From NCBI GenBank assembly GCA_019677205.1, contig JAAMXY010000093.1, positions 1 to 26,020 of the forward strand: 26,020 bases of DNA, in the 5' to 3' direction. Made by a program: the position numbers and the translations under genes. The first letter of the stretch is position 1; the number at the start of each line of letters is the position of its first letter. The notes below the pieces were generated by a model that was given only the letters and a program-made list of their open reading frames with translations, ran no database searches and was not told the origin of the DNA. Positions 8,401 to 20,400 of this stretch are shown piece by piece. The stretch comes from Pinguiococcus pyrenoidosus (taxonomy: Eukaryota > Sar > Pinguiophyceae > Pinguiochrysidales > Pinguiochrysidaceae).

Positions 8401-11400
8401 CTTTCGCAACCGGTCCCGCGGCCCCGAGCGTACACCCGTGGCTACGATCCCGCCACGCTGGAACCGTCCGAGTCCTGGATTGCGCCGATTTTCGAGCCCG
8501 TGCGGAGGGCCTTCTTTGCCGGCCCGCCGCCCATGCCATTCGTGCTTGCCGAGCTCGACAACGTGGATCCCTTCAAGGAGAGTCGAAGCAGCAAGGCGGC
8601 GGGTCAGGACCTTACGAATCGGGTGGGGATGGCGGTCCTCTACGGACTCGACTTTCGCGACAACACGGTGATCATGATCTACGTGTTCCGCCATCTGAAG
8701 TGCGTCCACTGCTACGAGTGCAAGACGTTCGCGCATCAGTGGTACTGGACGCTGTTCTTCAGCACCGACTATCGGTTCTGTCTTCACGACATGAGGGATA
8801 TCCCAAAGGATGGCTTCGCCCCGCCGCCCGACTGGTGGCGGCGAGGAGCCCTCCGGACGGGCACGAACGTGAGCATCTGCGGTGGCGGCGTGAACGTCAT
8901 CCGCTATCCTTCGCACCCTCAGAATCTGAGCGGCGGGCGCGAGACCCTCTTCCCCTCTCGGTACCTCCTGGGCGCGATTCCCGACAGCTTGCTGAACGCG
9001 TACACCTTCTACGCCGACGAAACGCAAGTACCCCGAGGCTGGGATGGCATGGGCGAGGTCTGGGCTCTTCTGGACGTGGGCGAAGTCAATCAAGCGCAGG
9101 AGCTTCTCACCAAATGGAGGGGCTACCGCATCCTGAGGGGCTACGGCAAGGACGACGACCAGCACATTCTTGAGATCGAGTACATCAAGGTCGGCGACTG
9201 GGACGAGTTCTACGACAGGCAGGGGCTGGGCGACATCTCCTCGGGCGGCGTCGAGAAGATGGACATCACGGGATTCCCGAGCTCGTCCATCCGCGTCACA
9301 AGGCTGCCAAGGGAGCTGTATCAGGAGGAGTTCCGGGTCCGCAGCAGGCTTGCGAGGTTCATCGAGAAGTACAAGATCCTGCGGCCGGCGCCGTCCATTG
9401 CCGGCCTGGTGAATCCCTTCGACTCGCGGGTGAACAGCGGAGTCGACAAGAACACCGACACGGAATTCGACTTCGTCAAGCCCGGCGCGGAAGTCAAGTG
9501 CGACTACAACTCCGACGGCGAGCGCATGGATGCCACCGTGCTGTTTGTCAACAAGGAGTTCAAGCTCTGCACAATCTACTTGCACGCCCCGCAGATGGAG
9601 GTGGAGGTGCCACTCGTGAGCATCTCGGCCTCGAACAGTCAGCCACAGCCGTCAAGATCGAAGTCAAAGCTGAAGGGCCGCAAGAAGAAGAACAACCGCG
9701 CCAAGAACGAGGAAGAAGAGCAGAAGAAGGGATCCAAGTCGAGGATGTCCCGCGCTGAGCTCGACGCGCTGCTTGAGAAGCTCGGGCTCGATGACGGAAC
9801 GCTTCTGACTTCCGACGACATCGAGAGCATCATGGACTTCGACCAGTTTGATGTCTTGATGAAGATCCAAGAGATGGGATATGACGCGGCCGATCTCGAT
9901 GACCTGTCGGACGACGAACGCGAAGACTGGGGAGAAGCCGAGCAGCAAAAGCAGAAGGAACAGCTCGAGCCGAAGCTCAGCTACGAGCAGTTCGACTCCT
10001 TGATCCTCCTGTACCAGGCGGCCGGCTACGACGAGGGCTTCCTCTTCGGCGTGCTCAAGTCTTTCGCGGTGCACCAGAAGAAGAGCGCAGCTGCGGACTT
10101 CATGTCGATGCACAACTTGAACGACGATGAGGCCTACGCTTTCCAAGAGTTCGGGGAGCTTCTCTCGGCCGTGAAGAGCGCTTACAAGAAGGCGAACCGC
10201 GAGCCCGTTGCGGAAGCGTGGGCCACCATGCCCTGCGAGTTCCTCTCGGATCTGATGTACGCGCCGCAGAATTCGCGGCTGTACCTGCTGTCGCAGACTC
10301 TTGTGCGCATCGAGAACCTGTCTCACATCCTCTGCTGGTCGAAGCAGGAGCAGTTCGATTTCCTGCGTCCAACGGCGGTGCTCAGTGAATGCGCTCCGCT
10401 GGACAACGTTGAGCTGCCGCGCCTGAAGCTGAACTTCAAGATGAGAGACGGAAGGCTCTTCTCAAAGGACCATGCCGATCTCTTCATCTCCAATCAGCGG
10501 AACAGCTACATCTCGGAGGCGCTCGAGGGAATTCCGCATTCGCTGCTTCTGGAAAACAGCGAAGGAGCGCTGTCGGTGCTCATACCCATTTCTGGGATTC
10601 GCCGAGCATTGTACACCGTCGCACCGTTCACGACGGACCTCGTACTAGATCGCAGCTTCCCCGAGAGCATGGACCAGAGGTACTTCCTGTATCCTCTCCA
10701 CGTGTCGCAGGCCTTCTTGATCACGAAAGGTTCGTAGAGGGTGAAGTTGTGCTGACTCTCCAGCGACACGGCTGCTTCTCACCCTCCCTTCCTGTTCCGC
10801 ACGGCAGGCATCGACTCGGCGCTCTACCTCTTTGGTTGCCGACTGCTGCATCGAGACTATGCCGAGGCCTTCGAGCTCTGCAACCGCATCGCGACGGACG
10901 GCCCGATGGATGGAGATCTGCAGAGAATCTTCGCAATGCTTTTCAGTGGCACCACCACCGACTTCCACCCAGATGCGGTCGCGGTGCTGCTGCGAATGCT
11001 CATCATGCTGTCGTGGGACAGCAACTATCGACTGAGCACGACGACGGGCATGCAGAGCATCCCCGAGTCGCTTTGCCAGTACATCCGCACCCAAAACCAG
11101 GTCTCGAGCTCGTGCCGGCTCCGCCCGGACGAGCTTCTGGAAGTGGTGTCGCTGCCGGATTGCATTCCTCACGTGTTGGAGGCCCTCCCCGTGGTTAGCT
11201 GCGTCACGGTGTCCAACTTCAAGAGCGCGCTCAAGAAGATCCTTCAGGAAGGGGACGCCGACCCGAAGGAGCTGCTGGACAGCGGGACGCTTGTGAAGAA
11301 GGTCGGCTTCCAGAACGCCCGCCGCCTGGACGGACATCCTTGGCCGTATCTGAACGATGAAAGCACCTTCGGTGGAGGGCTCCTGCTGAATCGGCTCATC

Positions 11401-14400
11401 TACCTGTACAACGTCAAGACGTGGCACTCCCTGAAGAGGGGAGGGCCATGGAGCTGGCTCAGCCACGTCATGTCCATGATGAGATCTGATGACGCAACCT
11501 CCGCGGCGGCAACGGCAGAGGTCCTAGCTGCCGGCTTCCCGTCCCCATCGCAAGGTTGGCTTACCGTGGCGTTCCTCTTCATGAAGTGGGACGACAAGAG
11601 CTTGGAGATCCTCAAGTCGTTCTTGCCGATCGTCCGCAAGCACAAAGCAGTGACCTTCCTGGCCATTCCTGCGCACGAGCGTTCTGTCCGGGCCATCTGC
11701 ACGGAGCTGGGCGCGACGGAGTTTCCGTCGGTCGCCTTGCTGCGCGGCGGGCGGAGGCAGCAGCTGAAGGTCCTGCAAACGGAAGAGTCCGAGGGGGGTG
11801 TCCCCTCGGCCCTTGAAGCCATCGATGCTCTGGTCTCCGAAGCGTCGACTGAGGACGACGTCACCAAGCACAGGGACTTCCTCGAGTTCCAGGGACTCGT
11901 CCAGTCCGAGGACGATGACTTCGTCGAGGTTCTTAAGCGCTGGGATGAAGGATACAACTCGTCCGGGAGGTAAGCAGCCCCCAAGCCTTGGTTGATTGCT
12001 GAAAGACAAAAGTTGCTCAAGCTTCAATGCTCACGTTTCCTTTCTTTTTCTTTTTCTTGTCCTTTTTCTGTTTTTTTCTTGCAATTCTTTTGCAGCAAAA
12101 TTTCGGATGCTGGCGCAAGCCTCAAGTGCTTGGTCGAGGAGACCTCCTATGGATACTCCCAGCGCGAGCAGGAAAGAGTGGCGTGGGAGTGCGCGCCCTT
12201 GCCACCGGATGGCGTGCCCGAAGATCGCAGGAGCATCTCCCTGAAGAAGATGAAGTGGCAAGCTGTGCAGCCCGTTGTCGCAGAAGCGCTGGAGGCTGCG
12301 TACACGAATGGACTGCTCTTCGACCCTGAAAAGCCCTTCCGCACCGTCGGGGCTAGCGGCAGGGGCGCGAAAGGCAGTGTGGATGATTCCGAGCGTCGTG
12401 GGAAAAGCTCGAAGGTGTGTAGGCCTCTTCACATGCTCTCTGCGCTTGACGCGGCGGTCTCACGTCTGTCCTCCCCAGGACTTTACGATCACGGCGAATG
12501 CCAGGCTCATCAGCATCGGCTATGCCAAGACGGTGGGATTCGTGTCCTCGGACAACAACGTCTACCGACGCCTGGGGCCGCACCCGAAGATATACATCGA
12601 GGGCGAGGACAAGTACCTCGCGTTTGAGGATGCTGTGCGCTTCGCCAAGTGGTTGGTACAGGATCACCGCCGGAGGCGGCAGAAGCAGTCCTACTCCTAC
12701 CATGGTCGTCGGAGCTACGGCCGGTCACATGTGCGGAAGCTGCAGTCAGCACGGCTGATGGACTCGATCGTGAGTCGGACCCGGGCGAGGGTCTTCCAGT
12801 TCAAGTGGCAGCATGACGTCTTCAATCGCGGAGCCGGAGATGCGGTCGGCATCTTATCCTCGGCCTGCGAGCTGAAGAGCGGGGTTGGCCTCGGTTTCGG
12901 CAAGAGCGAGGATGGCGACTACAGCCTTGGCATCTACGCGAATGGAACGGTCGTGTACAACGGCAGGCGGCTGTTCACCGTTGCGGTGGACCCCGACAGC
13001 GAAGTCTGCGACTTCAAAGATGCGGAGCCCACGTCGCAGGACGTGAAAATAGCCGCGAAGGAGACGCCGGAAGAGGAGAGCAAGGCTGGCGCAGCAGAGT
13101 CCAAGTCTCCTTTGGGTATTGCTGCACCCGCCGGCTTCAAGTTTTCCTTCCAGGCGCCCGCGGGAGCCGCCGGCGCGTCCAAGGCGTCGCCGTCTGCTCC
13201 CACCTTCCCAGCGGCATCGGGTTTCTCCTTCGGCGGTTCCGCCGCGCCANNNNNNNNNNNNNNNNNNNNNNNNNNNNNNNNNNNNNNNNNNNNNNNNNNN
13301 NNNNNNNNNNNNNNNNNNNNNNNNNNNNNNNNNNNNNNNNNNNNNNNNNNNNNNNNNNNNNNNNNNNNNNNNNNNNNNNNNNNNNNNNNNNNNNNNNNNN
13401 NNNNNNNNNNNNNNNNNNNNNNNNNNNNNNNNNNNNNNNNNNNNNNNNNNNNNNNNNNNNNNNNNNNNNNNNNNNNNNNNNNNNNNNNNNNNNNNNNNNN
13501 NNNNNNNNNNNNNNNNNNNNNNNNNNNNNNNNNNNNNNNNNNNNNNNNNNNNNNNNNNNNNNNNNNNNNNNNNNNNNNNNNNNNNNNNNNNNNNNNNNNN
13601 NNNNNNNNNNNNNNNNNNNNNNNNNNNNNNNNNNNNNNNNNNNNNNNNNNNNNNNNNNNNNNNNNNNNNNNNNNNNNNNNNNNNNNNNNNNNNNNNNNNN
13701 NNNNNNNNNNNNNNNNNNNNNNNNNNNNNNNNNNNNNNNNNNNNNNNNNNNNNNNNNNNNNNNNNNNNNNNNNNNNNNNNTACGTCAATGGCCAGATTCT
13801 GAAGATCCAGAAGACCGACGAGGACGGAAACACGAGCCTTGGTGCGCCCTTCGAGCTCGAGGAGATCTTTGACATGATGAATGACGTCGAGATTCACCCG
13901 GGAGTGTGCGTGGCGCCTTGCGGATGGAGGAGCGACATGACAGTCGAGGACCCTGTGCTTGCTTCCGCTGAAGATGCGAAAGCGGATGGGGAGACCGACC
14001 TCCTCGCGGACGGATTGTTTGAAGACGACGTCGAGGTGGCCGAGCTTGACGACGACCGGCCCATTCTCCTTGGCAACGACTCACAGCCGCTCACTGGGAT
14101 ACCGGAGGAAGGCGGCACGGCCCCGGCATCGTTCACGGACGTGTACCTCGCCAAGGGAGGCTCTACGAAGAAGGAGGCCGCTGGGGAGGAAGGCGATGAA
14201 AAAGCTGGCAAAGCGCAGGGCGAAGGTAAGGCGCTGTCGCACCTGTCCGCTGCGCGATTGGATAATCTGATGCTACTGCCTCGCGCAATGCACCCAGGCG
14301 ATACGTTGCCACACAAGTCTGCTTCCAAGCAACGAGAAGTTGCCTCCGAGCAAGCCGCCAAGATGCGCATCAAGATGTCGGAGTACAACCTGATGGCTCC

Positions 14401-17400
14401 CGAGGAGCAGAAGCCAGACATCGGGCAGATGTTCCGAATTCTGATCGCGGAAGAGGAGAAGATGGAGCGCACGAAGGAGAAAGGCGAAGGACCTTACGCC
14501 AACGTTGCTCGTATGCTTAATACGAGTAGTGATTCTGTGGAGGCCGTCGAGGAGCAGTTCGTCGAGGTCGTCGAGGACTACTTCCAGGACGTTTTCCCCA
14601 CAGGTGCGAGCCATGACGGCACCCCGCAACCTCCACGGCTTTGAGAGCGCCTGACCAGAGCTTCACTTTAGGGGTCGATGTGCTCCTTAGTCAGGAGGAG
14701 AGGGACTTCCTCGAGAGAACTGCTGGGCCTGAAATCAGCGAGGAGGAGCTCCGGGCGCATTCGAACACGATCATCTTCTACTGTTGCTGCGCGAAGCAAT
14801 CCGACGTCGCAGGCACCAAGAAGAGCTACTGGGGAGGAAAAGAGGACGTGCTTACGGTGCAGAGAGGTATGTGCGACTTGGAGGATTCGGAAAGACGGCG
14901 GAACTTCGCGCTGACGCTACTGCCCGCTAGGTGGCATCTTTGCCGTCCATCGGAAGAACGCTCGCGTGCATAACTTTGGTGATATGGAGATCCCGTACGG
15001 CTGCATCGAAGCCGTGAGCACCGTCCTCGGCAAGTCGAAGCTTGCCAAGGATACTACCATCGTACTGCCAATGTCAGAGAAGGGCGATGGCGTGACAAAC
15101 CCCACTTTCATGGAGGTGCCCATGGAGACGGCGATCCTCGTGCAGGCCAGGTTGAAGGAGTCGAAGGAGAAGGGCGTCACCATCTCCCCCGAGGAAGTGC
15201 TCTCGTTGATAGCTGTTGGGGCGGGTCCCGCAACGTATCAAGTCGGCGATCGCGTCGAAACCCGCAACCGCGGCGACGGGAATTCATACCCTGGTGTGAT
15301 TCAGCGGGTCAACGTAGATTGGACGTACGAGGTTCGGAACGACGATGGATCGCTTTGGCCGAGTGTTCGGAGGGAGGACATTCGTCCAGCTCAAACACTA
15401 GTCCCTGCGCCGGGTGGAGCATTTGCTCCGCAGCCGCTCACTTTTGGGCAACCTCCCGTGCCTCCGCAAGTAGGTGGCTTAGTAGGCAACCTCCGCGGGG
15501 CGGGCTTCGGCTTGGGCCAGGCTGGTGCAGCTGGCCTAGCTGGCCCTGGGTTCGGCGGAGGCGGCTTTGGCGGGGGCGGCTTTGGCGGAGGCGGCTTTGG
15601 CGGGGGCGGCTTTGGCGGGGGCGGCTTTGGCGGGGGCGGCTTTGGCGCTGCGAACAATCCTCAGGCAGGAAACATGGGAGTGGTTGGGCCGAGCGTGTTT
15701 GGCGCTCCGAGCAGCGGAGGAATGGGAGGACTTGACTTTGGCAGATCTGCGGCGGTGGCGGCTCAGCAAGCTCATACAGCTTCCACCACCATCAACTTCG
15801 CGAATGCGAATGCGAATGCGAATGCGAATGCGTTCGGAGCCTCGCACGGTTTCGGCGGAGGCGTTTCACAAGCCGGATCGTCTCTCCTAGGACATTTAGG
15901 GTATCAGATGGGTCCTGGTCTGGGCAGCACGAGTCCCCCAATGGGCAAGCCGGCTCGAAGGAGGGACAACAGCGGGGGCAAGAGCTCGCGGGGTGGACGA
16001 AGCGGTCGAAAGGGCGGTCGCTCACGGGGCGGCAAGGGCAAGAACAGATTCTCGAACCTCACCGAGCGCCTGTCGTCGGCCGGGTTGGAGCAGAAGCCGC
16101 TCAAGGTCGTTTGGATGTACCGATTCCAGGACAACGAGTGCTTCGCGCAACTGAGCACCTCATCCAGCCATATCCTGGAGTCGGCAATTCAGGACTTGGA
16201 GGCGTCCTCGGAAGTTGAGGAACCCTCGACGCTGTTCTACCGTCGTCGGTTGTGGGTGTATGACGAGAATCTCGAGGTTCCGATCGATCTGGAAGAGTTC
16301 CCTCCCGCGAGGTTCAGGGTGCAGTTCGACGATCCGCTGCACACGACGTCGGAGAACGTGCAGATCTTCAGGGCAACGCACATTAAGCGGCAGCGACCGG
16401 ACTTCTCCGATCCCACTTTGCCAGTACCGAACGGCGCGGACAACGACCAGTTCCAGGTCGCACGCCTCGAGATTGAGGCGCAGCTGGAGGAGATTCAGAA
16501 GCTGAGCATGTACACCAAAGAGCCTGACGTGCGCCTCAGATTCGGAGATGTCCTCTCGATCCTGACGATGCTCTCGGACCGTCCGGATAATATCCTGGGC
16601 ACTGGCGGCCAGTTCGGCTTCTGGAGGCTGTATCCTCTCCTGACCGGCCAAACGGACGTTTCCTTCGGCTACACGGGCTGGGGAGGTGGTCAATACGGCG
16701 AGCGTTGGACGAAGGGCCCCAACAACACGTGGACGAAGTCCTACGGCGGCGGATCGTCGACGAGGTCGGACAAGTTCTTCACGAGCCATCGGCTCGGCAA
16801 GTTGCTGTACCAATTCCACCGGCATGCGAATTCTCAGTCGACGCTGAATAGCGTCATCACCAACCTCTGTCAGAATCCTCACCTGGCGAGACGCTTTCCA
16901 AAGTATCCGCGGAAGCACAGCTCGAGTGGCAATGCGTACTACCGAACTACCGGCAGCAACGACGGCACGCTGAAGCTGGTCAACATGTGGGAATGGTGCA
17001 ACCCAGTCCAAAGCCAAGAGCATTCGGCTCTGTACAGAATGTTGGTGGCCATCGTGGCGCGCTTCCGAGGCCTTCGGAGGCTGCACTTGCTCCGTTCTCC
17101 GCCGCCGCCACCGCACCCGGCGCTGCCACCTAGTGAGCCGGAACCGGAGGATGGGATCGGCCTGCGCCACCTCGGAGGCAAGGATGCGTGGCTTCGGCCG
17201 GATGTGTCGGACCTCAGCTCCGATTCGATCGAGATTCGGTCCTTCGCGGACGACCAGATCAAGGCGCTGAGTGAGGAGACCCGCTTCGACCTTCTTCGAG
17301 AGGCGGAGCTGCGGGGATTGAATCTGACAGGAGAGCAGTCGCACACCTACGCCAGGGTCATCCCCAACGATTTCCATTTCAGCAGCGAGATGAGGGACCT

Positions 17401-20400
17401 ACAGTCCACCGACAGTCTGGTCGTGATCTTCTTCGGCGCGGATTGGTGCCCAGAGTGCCTGAAGACGAAGCCCCTGTTCCATAGCTTGGCGCAGCAGGTA
17501 GGTTTGACAGTCAGTCATGCTGCAGCATACCACTGGCCATCCTCTCCACTGGTCTAACACCGCACTTCTCCACCTTCTAGATTGGGGTGCACACGTACTT
17601 TTACGTGGACGTCGATCTGTGCTCCAATGCAGCCCACGACTACAACATTCGCGGCATACCAGCGACCTGCTTTGTCCGCAGCGGGCAGCTGCAGGGCCGC
17701 TCGTTGCTTGGCGGGGGTGGCGCCTGGTCGAAGGCTGCCTTTGCGCGGTTGATCGAGCTTTCCACGGAAGCGGAGAAGGATCAGGGGAAGGAGAACTATC
17801 GGCGCTACGTGGAGGAGAATCCCTTGGCGGGCGCGAATTCCCTCGAGAGACCGAGCGGGACAGCCAGCAAGCGGCAATCGGACGCGTACCTCGCCCTGGC
17901 GACGGACGGGAAGGACGTCCTGAACCTAGCCACTGTACCGTTGAGGGACGTTGCAAGCAACGTCGAGGAGCATCCGCGGTCCACGCTGGGCCTCGAGAGC
18001 GTCCAGTCCGAGCTCCCCTTTGATGTGTCGGCTCACGCGTATTCGGGAACGAAAGTCGCGCAGTCCATGCTCGATCGCATGGAAGCCGACGTGAAGTACT
18101 ATTCGGAGGTGCTCAACAAGTCGTCCGTCACCTTGCTGAAGGGCTTCGACTTCCTGAGGATCCGCGACAGCTTCGACGACCTCACGCGCAGCGAGGATCT
18201 CCTGGATGCACTGGCGGCATTGACGAAGGTACGACGCTCAGAGCACGAAGGCGAGCGCCGAGCAGCGCCATCTGACCTTCGCTTCACATCTCTAGGACAT
18301 CATGCAGCAAGTACGGCGCGTGATGCTGAAAGACGAGCGGATGGTTGCGTGCGGGCTGCCGCTTCTCTCGCACGCTGCAAACTTCGTGGACCTGGAGTCT
18401 GTCGAAGACCCCACGGACTCGACGGAGGAGGCTAAGCTGATGCATGCGCTCAAGTTCAAATGCCAGAGAATCACCCCCATCAAGCTACCTCTCTTCGTAA
18501 GCTCGCTGCTCAGCCGACTCCAGGGAGAGGACCTCAGGCGCTATAATCCCTTCTTGACCGACGAGCGGATCAAGGCGCTGAGCAGCTTCGTTGTCCTGCT
18601 GCTCCTACGCGCCAATCGAGTGGGCCACGGCAAGCGCTGTCTCGGGGCGGCGCTGAAGCTCCAGAAGCTGATCAAGTCCGTGAAGGCCATGCCGATGGAC
18701 ACGCGAACAGCTCGCCACGTTGAGCTGTCAACCCAGCTGATTCAAGCGACGAGGACACTTTCTGGACTTATCACGACGCAAAGGTTCTGCGTCCGCGGCA
18801 TCAGCAAGGATCAAGCGGACGTGCTGGCCACGATGGACTCGTCGCAGCTCGCAAAGCTTGAGGCGCAGAACTCGTTGGAGGTCGATCCGCGGTTTCTTGT
18901 GTTCGAGTTCGTGTGGAACCTGCTGCTCCGCAAGAAGCAAGTTGAGATCTGCGACGACTTCCGCCGTTCCATGGCGCAAGGCGAGTCGAAGGTGCGCCAG
19001 ATGATCATGGGCGCCGGCAAGACGACCGTCGTGTCGCCGCTGCTGGCCCTGATTCTTGCGGACGGGGAGAAGCTCGTGCTCAACATGGTCCCCAAAGCTC
19101 TGTTGGAGATGTCGCGCGGACTACTGCGCCAGACGTTCGGCAGCATCATCGTGAAACGCGTCATGACGCTGTCTTACGATCGCTCGTCGTATCCGTACGT
19201 GTCGCTGTTCCGGAAGCTCCGGCAGATTGCGCGGAATCGGGGTATCGTCGCGTTGACCCCGACTACGATGAAGTCGCTCATGCTCAGCTACGTCGAGACG
19301 CTTCGCAAGATCCACGGCTACAACACGGATCCAGAGACGGAGATGCTCGAGACGGCCACCATCACGGGCTTGCGGGAGAGCTCGCGCACCCTGGAGCGCA
19401 TCTTGCAGATGATCAAAGGAGGCGCCATGCTTCTCGACGAGGTGGACCTGATCCTCCACCCGCTCAAGTCGGAGCTGAACTTCCCCGTGGGCTTGAAGTT
19501 CGATCTCGACCTGAGCGAGGACGGGCATCGCTGGGCCATCCCGTCGTTCCTCATCGACGCGATCTTCTACTACAAGACGAGGAAGTGCAGCGTCCTCGAC
19601 GCGAGGGGAAAGGCGCTCAAGATTCTGACGCGGATCTCCGACATCCTCGAGGGTGGCATCAAGAAGAAATGCATCCAGGTCCTTCCGCACATCATCCTGC
19701 TCGACCTGCGGTTCTACAACACGGAGCTCAAGCCCGAGATGGCGCAGTGGGCGTACCTCTGGCTCGTCAAGCAGCAGTTCACGGGGCTGAACAAGGCAGA
19801 GGTCCTGCGCTACATCCTGAACGGATCCGCGTCACAGAGCGCCATCCAAGAACGTGTGGCGCTGCTGAAGAAAGAGGCGGACGCAGCGGGAGAGCGCGCC
19901 TTCGCACCGGCCTTGTCGAGCCTCTCGGAGGGCTTCGCGGAAGCCGCCAAGCAGGTCAGCATGATCTACGACGGCGCCGCGCAGCTCGACGAAGCGCTCG
20001 ATCAGTCCCAGAATCAGATGCACGAGATCGATACGCAGATCGCCAGCTGCAAGAAGCGCATTGCGGAGTACGAGCAGCCGCCGGACGGTTCCGGGGACAA
20101 CTCCCAGATCCTCTATCTCGACGGCTGCGAGACCGGATGTAGTCCCTTCAAGCGGTCCCGATCGTCCTCGAGATCTGGGCTCGATGGCCTTCAGGGGCTG
20201 AGCAGGTCCCTGACGCATCACGTGGAGAACAAGCCCGATCGGCTCTACAAGCGCGTCAGCAAGGCGCTTCGCAGCGGCGAGTTCCGTTGCATGGTGCTCG
20301 TAGGGCCCCCGTACTTCGCCGACACCAAGACCAAGGAGAACCCGGGCTGGCGCGTCAACGACGAGATCATTCGCCCCATTGACGTGCTGCAGAAGTGCAT

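Larger units (their letters stand above)
15400..15960 (+). other. Gly/Phe/Ala-rich FG-type low-complexity tract
   Basis: Residues about 4149-4335 are dominated by Gly, Phe, Ala, Asn, Gln and Ser, with repeated FG, GFG, VFGAP, DFG and AFG motifs. Such tracts in FG-nucleoporins and RNA-binding proteins drive weak multivalent contacts. It sits between a Tudor-like domain and an Arg/Gly basic patch, an order also met in RNA-granule proteins. Function is inferred only from composition. Confidence 0.7.

Noticed and set aside
7447-9585. 712-residue minus-strand open frame
   Set aside because: It is also an antisense shadow of exon 3, with composition bias and no recognisable motif.
9745-10200. UBA-like helices (IQEMGYDAADLDDL and LYQAAGYDEGFLFGVL)
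   Set aside because: The MGY and AGYD elements recall UBA domains and would suit a ubiquitin role, but the spacing of the remaining helices does not fit convincingly.
15554-15643. Minus-strand Pro/Lys repeat (PPPPK) opposite the (GGGGF)6 array
   Set aside because: It is the automatic complement of the Gly/Phe repeat and has no support as a gene.
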